The notes under the pieces are model-generated. The model saw nothing but the letters and a program-made list of their open reading frames with translations. It was not told the DNA's origin and searched no databases. DNA of 64,000 bases from JAGQUL01 sp038212015 (GTDB taxonomy: Bacteria > Actinomycetota > Thermoleophilia > Gaiellales > SKUG01), in contig JBBQUY010000001.1 in the NCBI GenBank assembly GCA_038212015.1, positions 51,741-115,740 of the forward strand, read 5' to 3'. The position numbers were made by a program, and so were the translations under genes. Positions 58,729 through 64,000 of the stretch are shown here, one piece after another; the stretch's first letter is position 1, and the number at the start of each line of letters is the position of its first letter.

Positions 58729-58734
58729 TACGCT
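58729..58734 (+). promoter_or_regulatory. -10 element for the hotdog protein gene
   Basis: TACGCT lies eight bases before the ATG at 58743 and no ribosome binding site is present between them. The divergent tRNA-Val gene starts 36 bases to the left. Confidence 0.4.
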
Positions 58735-58742
58735 TGCGTGCG

Positions 58743-59252
58743 ATGGGTCTCAAGGACAGCATGCGACGAAGCCCGCGCATCACGCGCATGGTCTTCAACC
58801 TGTGGCCGTGCATCCGCGGCACGGGTGCGCGCGTGACCTGGATCGCGCCCGACTGGAGCGAACTGCGCGTGAAGCTGCCGCTCAGCTGGCGCACCCGCAA
58901 CTACGTCGGAACGATCTTCGGCGGCTCGATGTACGCCTCCGTCGACCCGTTCCTCATGCTCATGCTCATCCAGCGGCTCGGCCCCGACTACGTCGTCTGG
59001 GACAAGGCCGCCACGATCCGCTTCCGAACACCAGGCACGAGCACCCTGCAGGCGACCTTCACCGTCGACGACGCCGAGCTTGCCGACATCCGCGCAGCGG
59101 TCGACGCCGCCGGTGGCACGCTCGATCGCACCTGGCAGGTCGACCTGGTCGACGCCGACGGCGTCGTGCACGCCGAAGTCGAGAAGGTGCTCTACATCGC
59201 CACCAAGGACGCCGATCGCGCGCGCCGCGCCCGCCGCAAGGCACCCACGTGA
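58743..59252 (+). CDS. hotdog-fold DUF4442 protein
   Basis: 169 residues with the DUF4442 layout, a hotdog fold related to thioesterases: LWPCIRGTGARVTWIAPDWS, NYVGTIFGGSMYASVDPFLM and DYVVWDKAATIRFRTPGTST. Members are predicted acyl-CoA-binding or thioesterase-like proteins without proven activity. Its TGA overlaps the GTG of the MFS gene (GTGA at 59249), so the pair is translationally coupled, which suggests a shared substrate such as an acyl compound. Confidence 0.8.
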   Translation: MGLKDSMRRSPRITRMVFNLWPCIRGTGARVTWIAPDWSELRVKLPLSWRTRNYVGTIFGGSMYASVDPFLMLMLIQRLGPDYVVWDKAATIRFRTPGTSTLQATFTVDDAELADIRAAVDAAGGTLDRTWQVDLVDADGVVHAEVEKVLYIATKDADRARRARRKAPT

Positions 59253-60772
59253 GCACCGGCGATCGCGCCACCGCCGCAGCACCAAGCCGCGATCGCTGGC
59301 TCGTGCTCATCGCCACCTCGCTCGGCTCGTCGCTCGCATTCCTGGACTCGAGCGTCGTCAACGTTGCACTGCCGGCAATCCGCGAGGACCTCGACCTGGG
59401 CCTGTCCGGACAGCAGTGGGTCGTGCTGTCGTATGTGCTCGCGCTCGGCGCCTGCTACCTCGCCGCCGGCGCCGTCGCCGACCGCATCGGGCTGCGCCGC
59501 GGCTTCGTGATCGGCACCGTCGGCTTCGCGATCGCATCGCTCGTGGTCGGCGCCGCCCCCGACGAGCTGTCGCTCATCGTCGCGCGCGTGGTGCAGGGCA
59601 TCGCCGCATCACTGCTGACGACGACGAGCCTCGCGCTGCTGCGGGTCTCGTGGGCCGAGGATTCCGGTCGCGCGATCGGCCTGTGGACGTCGATCACCAC
59701 GGCATCGATCATCGCCGGACCACCGATCGGCGGGATCGTGGTCGAGGTCGCGTCCTGGCGCTGGATCTTCCTCGCAAACGTGCCGCTGGCCGTCGTCACC
59801 CTGCTCGCCATCTCTCGCGCGAGCCATGGCATGGGCGCCAAGCTCGAGGACGCGCCCCCGCACCCCGACATCGCATCCCTCGCGCTGTCGACCGGCGCGC
59901 TCGCGCTCGTGATCGGCGCGCTCGTCGAGACCCGGGCGCTCGGGCTCGCCTGGACCGGCGCGATGCTCGCGCTCGCCGGCGTGCTGCTCGTCGCCACGTG
60001 GCTGCGCGGACGCTCGGGCGCGACGCCGCTCGTGCCCGGGTCGCTCCTGCGTCGCCGCGATTTCTCGACCGTGATCCTCGCGACGCTGCTCGTGTACGCG
60101 GCGCTCGGCGCGGTCGGGTTCTTCGCGTCCGTGTACCTGCAGGCCGCAAGCATCGGCTACTCCGCATTCGAGGCCGGGATGGTGCAGATGCCCGCGACGA
60201 TCCTGCTGCTCGTGTTCGCACCCACCTTCGGACGCCTCGCCGACCGGCACGGCCCACGCCGCTACCTGGTCGCAGGCCCGCTGCTGTTCGCCCTCAGCGC
60301 CCTGCTGCTGGCGACCGTCGACTCGCGCACGATCGACCTGGTCTCGACCGCGCCCTGGATCGAGTTCGACGGCTTCGACGCGCTGCTGCCCGCACAGGTC
60401 CTCGCCGGGCTCGGACTCGCGATGCTCGTGGCGCCGATCACCTCGACCGCCCTGCGCGCCGCACCCGACAGCCAGTCCGGGATCGCATCTGCGGTCAGCA
60501 ACCTCGCCGCCCGCGTCGGGACGCTCCTGGCAATCGCGGGCCTCGGGCTCGTGGCGGCATGGATGTTCGAGCGACGCCTCACGGGATGGACGAACTTCGC
60601 CGACGACCAGGTCGACGTCGAGCCCTTCAGCCCGTCGATCGAGGGGTTCGCAGTCCAGGACGTCGCCGCATTCCAGGTCGCGATGGTCGGCTGCGCGATC
60701 CTCGCCGTGTTCGGAGCGCTCGTCGCGTTCATCGGGCTGCGCGGAACGACCGCGCACGACCCGAGCGCCTGA
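59249..60772 (+). CDS. MFS drug exporter, DHA2 (14-helix) family
   Basis: 507 residues with 14 predicted helices and DHA2 signatures: FLDSSVVNVALPAIREDLDL (motif D1-type), LAAGAVADRIGLRRGF (motif A), VQGIAASLLTTTSLALLRVS and TASIIAGPPIGGIVVEVASW RWIF (motif C then W-R-W-I-F). Relatives such as EmrB and QacA expel hydrophobic drugs by proton antiport. It begins with a GTG overlapping the hotdog gene. The substrate is unknown. Confidence 0.92.
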   Translation: MSTGDRATAAAPSRDRWLVLIATSLGSSLAFLDSSVVNVALPAIREDLDLGLSGQQWVVLSYVLALGACYLAAGAVADRIGLRRGFVIGTVGFAIASLVVGAAPDELSLIVARVVQGIAASLLTTTSLALLRVSWAEDSGRAIGLWTSITTASIIAGPPIGGIVVEVASWRWIFLANVPLAVVTLLAISRASHGMGAKLEDAPPHPDIASLALSTGALALVIGALVETRALGLAWTGAMLALAGVLLVATWLRGRSGATPLVPGSLLRRRDFSTVILATLLVYAALGAVGFFASVYLQAASIGYSAFEAGMVQMPATILLLVFAPTFGRLADRHGPRRYLVAGPLLFALSALLLATVDSRTIDLVSTAPWIEFDGFDALLPAQVLAGLGLAMLVAPITSTALRAAPDSQSGIASAVSNLAARVGTLLAIAGLGLVAAWMFERRLTGWTNFADDQVDVEPFSPSIEGFAVQDVAAFQVAMVGCAILAVFGALVAFIGLRGTTAHDPSA

Positions 60773-60856
60773 TTCCGGGCGCGCGGGCGTCAAACCCATG
60801 AAGGCGGCCGACATTGGACCTACAGTCGTGCGCCCGATCCGCCGAGGGAACTCCTG

Positions 60857-61249
60857 ATGGACGACGAGCTGCGCATCCTGCATGAAGCAATGGTGGTCAA
60901 AGAGCGCCTCAAGGTGCTCGCCGAGCTGCAGGCCACCTACTGGGACGAACTCCTCGCTCGAGGCTTCGACCAGGGCGTCGCAGAGCAGCTGATGATGGAG
61001 TGGTCGCGCCACGCCTACGGCATGACGTTCCGCGCCATCAACGAGCCCAGCCTCGACTCCGAGCTCGACGAACTGCTCGGCGACGGACCGGTCGAGGAGC
61101 TCCCGCAGGGCGCCCAGCCGCCGGCACCGCCGCGCAGCCTGGGCGATCCCAGCAGCGTGCCGCCCGGCGAGCCGTGGCTGCAGCTCGTGCAGGACGTCGA
61201 GGCGTCCGACGACGAGGACGCCGACACCGGCGACCAGCGCGCAGCCTGA
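60857..61249 (+). CDS. small acidic protein, unknown
   Basis: 130 residues, not recognised. The first 60 form one or two helices (LHEAMVVKERLKVLAELQAT, GVAEQLMMEWSRHAYGM), the rest is Pro/Asp/Glu-rich and disordered. GAGGGAA lies eight bases before the ATG, and TACAGT at 60821-60826 may be its -10, so unlike many neighbours it has a leader. It is monocistronic; palindromic pair E follows the stop. Confidence 0.65.
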   Translation: MDDELRILHEAMVVKERLKVLAELQATYWDELLARGFDQGVAEQLMMEWSRHAYGMTFRAINEPSLDSELDELLGDGPVEELPQGAQPPAPPRSLGDPSSVPPGEPWLQLVQDVEASDDEDADTGDQRAA

Positions 61250-61261
61250 CACGCCGTATTC

Positions 61262-61295
61262 GCACGTTCGTGACAGTCCCCAGTCACGAACGTGC
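61262..61295. repeat. palindromic unit E1
   Basis: GCACGTTCGTGAC and GTCACGAACGTGC pair perfectly over 13 bp around eight bases (AGTCCCCA). It lies 12 bases after the stop of the upstream gene in a convergent gap. Confidence 0.85.
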
Positions 61296-61335
61296 TCGTG
61301 ATGCGCTCGCAACCCGATTCCGATCGGGCGAACGC

Positions 61336-61369
61336 GCACGTTTGTGACACACGTCGGTCACCAATGTGC
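61336..61369. repeat. palindromic unit E2
   Basis: GCACGTTTGTGAC pairs with GTCACCAATGTGC, two mismatched positions, around eight bases. It has the same 34-base size as E1 and starts 74 bases after it; a short palindrome CCCGAT-tccg-ATCGGG (61313-61328) lies between. Confidence 0.8.
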
Positions 61370-61383
61370 ATCAGCTCGCGCAG

Positions 61384-63774
61384 TCAGGCGGCGATGGACG
61401 CGCCCTCGTCCGGCCCGTCAACGGCCGTCGGGTCGACGACTTCCTCGGCGCGGCGGAACTCGGGATCGACCACGGCGATGACCTCGGTCGGATCGCCGTC
61501 GCGCTCGCTCGGATGCTGCTCCTGCGCGGGCGCGGTGCGCGCCGCGATCTCGACCTGGCGCAGGTCGATCGTGTTCGCCTTGAGCGCGGAGATGAACGCG
61601 CGCACGCAGTCCGGGTCGAACTGCACGCCGGCTTCCTCCACGAGGATCTGGATCGCCCGCAGCGGCGACATCGCCGGGCGATAGGAGCGGCTCGACGTCA
61701 TCGCGTCGAACGTGTCGGCCACCGACAGGATGCGCGCGCCGTCGGGGATCGCCTCGCCTGCCAGGTTGTGCGGATAGCCGCCACCGTCGTAGCGCTCGTG
61801 GTGCGACACGACCCACGGCACGATCTCCTCGGGCGCGACGCCCGCGATCATGCGCGCGCCGAGCACCGGATGCTGCTGCATCTCCTCCCACTCGCCGGGG
61901 GAGAGCTTCGCGCCCTTGCGCAGGGTGCTGTCGCGCACGCCGATCTTGCCCACGTCGTGCAGCAGTCCCGCCACGCGCAGCAGCTCGAGCCGATCGGTCG
62001 ACCAGCCCAGCTGCGTGGCGATCGCAACCGCATACCGCGAGACGTTCTCGGAATGGCGCGCCGTATACGCATCACGCGCATCGAGTGCGCGCGCGAGCGC
62101 GAGGACCGCGCGCAGCCGCGCGTTGCGCTCCATCACCTGGAGGCGCTCGTCCGCGCTCAGGACCTTCACGACCTCCGCGTCGTAGCACGTGATCGACGCC
62201 TTGCCGTTGAGCTTGCCCCAGTACAGCGTGCCGTTGGCGATCTGCACCAGCTCGGTCGCATCGCTGGCATCCTCGGGAACCGCGGCGATGCCCATCGTCA
62301 GCGTGGGGGAGACCGTCGATGTGCGCCGCAGGTTGTTCGTCGCAGCCGAGATGTGCTCGGCCAGCCGACGCGCCGTTTCCTTGTCCGCGCCCGGAACGAG
62401 GATGGCAAATTCGTCGCCACCGTTCCGGAACAGCAGCTCGCCGCGCTGCAGCGACCGGCGAATCACCCACGCCACTTCCTGCAGGTAGCGATCGCCTTCG
62501 GCATGGGAGTAGGAGTCGTTGAGCAGTCCGAAGTCGTCGATGTCGAACACGATGAGCGCGAGCGGCTTGCCGTCGTTGCGGGCGCGCTCGATCTCATGCG
62601 GGACGCGCTCCTGGAACATGCGATGGCTCAACGCATGGGTGAGGTGATCGGTGTCCGAGGTTCGCGCAGAGCGAATCGCGCTCACCGCCACGAGCGTGCA
62701 CCGCAGCAGCAGGATCGTGCCGAGCACCGCAAGCAGCCCCGAGGACGCGATGCCCTCGCCCTCGCGCGCGGCCGACGTCGTCGCCAGCACGCCACCCAGC
62801 AGCGCGAACGGCACGAGCGAGACGAGCAGCTCCCACGTCGTGCTGCGCTCCATGAGCGGCACCCCCGAATCCGATGCCGGCGTGACCCGGCGCAGCGAGG
62901 CACCGAAGCCGACCGCGGCGATGCCGAGCAGCCAGCCCAGCGCGACGATCGGCAGCGGACCCGTGCCGAGCACCGTGTCCTGCCAGGCATCGTCGAACCC
63001 GCCACCGCCGACGCCCTTGAGCGCCATGCCCAGGTCGGTGGCGACCATTCCGCCGAAGCCGAACGTCGCGAGCAGCTCCGACCCGCGGATGTCCTCGCGA
63101 CCGACCTGGCTCAGCACCGTCACGACCGCAACGAGCAGCAGCGTGCCGAGCGCCGGCGTGGCGAGCATCGAGATCCGATCGATCGTCCCCTCGGTGTCTG
63201 CCGTTCCCATGATCGTGGTCGACAGGATCGTGCGCCACGACACGACGTACGCCAGCACCGCCACGCAGGCAAGGTCGAGCACCGTGCCGATCGTCGCGGA
63301 CGGCGACAGTCGACGCACCCAGTGCAGCACGCCGACGGAGGCAAACAGCAGCATCGCGATGTGTGCGATCGCACCGATGAGCGGCGTCGCGCCGTGCGTC
63401 GCGGCGCCGGTCGGCAGCAGCACCACGAGCGAGAACACCGACGCGGCACCTGCAGCGAGGCCGACGAACACCCAGCCCGTCACGTCACGCTTGGAGAGGT
63501 CCTTGCGGCGCGAGACGCCAAGCGCGAGCCAGCTGGCCAGCAGCGCAGGCAGGACCATCGCGATCATGCCGAACGGCGCGACGAGGTTGCTGCCGATCAG
63601 GTCTCGGCCGGCGAAGAAGTAGATGGACGCGGCCGCAGCCGCGAGCACCAGCGCAGCCGTGAACGGCACGCGATGTGGACGCCGTTCGGGCACGGCGGAA
63701 TCGGCGTCCGACGCAGTGGGGGCGTCGGTCAGGCCTGTGGGCGACGGGGCCATCTTCGCGCGACATCGGCGCAT
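61384..63774 (-). CDS. membrane GGDEF + HD-GYP cyclic-di-GMP protein
   Basis: About 796 residues: nine or so membrane helices to residue ~365, a GGDEF domain with intact RNGGDEFAIL (452-456) and DIDDFGLLND, then an HD-GYP domain with RHSENV, LLHDVGKIG (606-607) and HHERYDGGGYP (658-668). It should both make (diguanylate cyclase) and break (HD-GYP phosphodiesterase) cyclic-di-GMP, or use one domain for regulation. The inhibitory RxxD site before GGDEF reads RGEL and is missing. The ATG at 63774 follows AAGG; 63753 is an alternative. It is divergent from a glycosyltransferase gene, a common partner of c-di-GMP control. Confidence 0.92.
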   Translation of the reverse strand: MRRCRAKMAPSPTGLTDAPTASDADSAVPERRPHRVPFTAALVLAAAAASIYFFAGRDLIGSNLVAPFGMIAMVLPALLASWLALGVSRRKDLSKRDVTGWVFVGLAAGAASVFSLVVLLPTGAATHGATPLIGAIAHIAMLLFASVGVLHWVRRLSPSATIGTVLDLACVAVLAYVVSWRTILSTTIMGTADTEGTIDRISMLATPALGTLLLVAVVTVLSQVGREDIRGSELLATFGFGGMVATDLGMALKGVGGGGFDDAWQDTVLGTGPLPIVALGWLLGIAAVGFGASLRRVTPASDSGVPLMERSTTWELLVSLVPFALLGGVLATTSAAREGEGIASSGLLAVLGTILLLRCTLVAVSAIRSARTSDTDHLTHALSHRMFQERVPHEIERARNDGKPLALIVFDIDDFGLLNDSYSHAEGDRYLQEVAWVIRRSLQRGELLFRNGGDEFAILVPGADKETARRLAEHISAATNNLRRTSTVSPTLTMGIAAVPEDASDATELVQIANGTLYWGKLNGKASITCYDAEVVKVLSADERLQVMERNARLRAVLALARALDARDAYTARHSENVSRYAVAIATQLGWSTDRLELLRVAGLLHDVGKIGVRDSTLRKGAKLSPGEWEEMQQHPVLGARMIAGVAPEEIVPWVVSHHERYDGGGYPHNLAGEAIPDGARILSVADTFDAMTSSRSYRPAMSPLRAIQILVEEAGVQFDPDCVRAFISALKANTIDLRQVEIAARTAPAQEQHPSERDGDPTEVIAVVDPEFRRAEEVVDPTAVDGPDEGASIAA

Positions 63775-63848
63775 GCAGGGAAAACCTTGAGCCCATGAGG
63801 GGTCCCGAACCGTCGATTTCGTCGACGCCGTGCGGGGAGCCGCCACCC

Positions 63849-63854
63849 TAGGAT
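63849..63854 (+). promoter_or_regulatory. -10 element for the glycosyltransferase gene
   Basis: TAGGAT lies seven bases before the ATG at 63862 with no ribosome binding site, again the leaderless arrangement. Confidence 0.45.
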
Positions 63855-63861
63855 GCAGTCG

Positions 63862-64000
63862 ATGGCACCGGACGTCTCCGTCATCGTCGTGACGTGGAAT
63901 GCGCGCGACCACATCGACCCCTGCCTCGACGCCGTGCTCGGCGACGGTGGCGACGGCGTGGACCTCGAGCTGATCGTCGTCGACAACGCATCGACCGACG
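63862..64000 (+). CDS. family 2 glycosyltransferase, 5' part
   Basis: The visible 46 residues (MAPDVSVIVVTWNARDHIDP, LELIVVDNASTD) are the GT-A nucleotide-sugar binding start of family 2 glycosyltransferases: V-S-V-I-V-V-T-W-N and V-V-D-N-A-S-T-D. It would add sugars to a cell-surface polymer or lipid. The gene runs off the right edge. It is divergent from the GGDEF/HD-GYP gene. Confidence 0.85.
   Translation, partial: MAPDVSVIVVTWNARDHIDPCLDAVLGDGGDGVDLELIVVDNASTD

Overview
The window is high-GC bacterial DNA, densely packed with genes on both strands. The order rpsF-ssb-rpsR-(DUF2232-like membrane protein)-rplI-dnaB-purA, the zinc-ribbon form of S18, and the secreted proteins built from Trp-Arg-Cys Ig-like repeats, choice-of-anchor L and SLH-like modules suggest an actinomycete of the class Thermoleophilia (Solirubrobacterales-like). 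The phylum-level placement is fairly safe; the class is inference from gene style only. There is no rRNA operon, no CRISPR array and no recognisable insertion sequence. Three tRNA genes are present (Lys-TTT, Glu-TTC, Val-TAC).

Layout. 1-3.1 kb: the start of an unknown protein, an M4-type metallopeptidase without a signal peptide, and an Ala/Pro-rich protein. 3.3-9.7 kb: the conserved replication/ribosome block rpsF, ssb, rpsR, membrane protein, rplI, dnaB, purA. 9.9-17.3 kb: purine genes (purD, a PurE-like protein without its catalytic histidines, purB, a PurH-like protein with an altered cyclohydrolase site) interspersed with a secreted GH26-type glycosidase and an orphan histidine kinase. 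17.4-21.2 kb: a SemiSWEET, a cystathionine beta-synthase-like enzyme, a lipoprotein with an exact 34-residue period, a cystathionine gamma-synthase/lyase and a VOC protein, that is, a transsulfuration group. 21-28.3 kb: three alpha/beta-hydrolase-type proteins, tRNA-Lys, unknowns and a GDPD phosphodiesterase. 28.3-37.4 kb: a YFG-type membrane protein, an NlpC/P60 hydrolase, a PQQ-type beta-propeller, a LysM protein, an ABC exporter pair, a catalytically dead Rho paralogue divergent from an amidohydrolase-like protein, and tRNA-Glu. 37.5-44.4 kb: two divergent secreted proteins, one with 18 Ig-like repeats. 44.6-57.4 kb: metal homeostasis (P1B ATPase, ChrA, YibE/F, ZIP, a Fur-family regulator with an operator, two CDF transporters), interrupted by a collagen-like LPxTG surface protein and an orphan LuxR-type regulator. 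57.7-64 kb: a NYN/PIN-like nuclease, an HNH gene beside tRNA-Val, a hotdog protein, an MFS exporter, a GGDEF/HD-GYP protein and the start of a GT2 glycosyltransferase.

How it works together. The ZIP-YibE/F-ChrA genes form an overlapping minus-strand unit facing the Fur-family gene, with a TGA-N9-TCA operator between them, so metal import, an unknown YibE/F function and a ChrA-type carrier are probably co-controlled. At least seventeen start codons lie 6-9 nt downstream of a -10-like hexamer (mostly TAnnnT), which indicates widespread leaderless transcription. A second genome-level signature is the presence, 3' of genes, of locus-specific long palindromes, usually in tandem pairs about 62-74 bp apart, whose sequence differs completely from locus to locus. 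Three enzymes (PurE-like, PurH-like, Rho-like) keep their fold signatures but have lost catalytic residues; these and the paired palindromes are the most interesting points.
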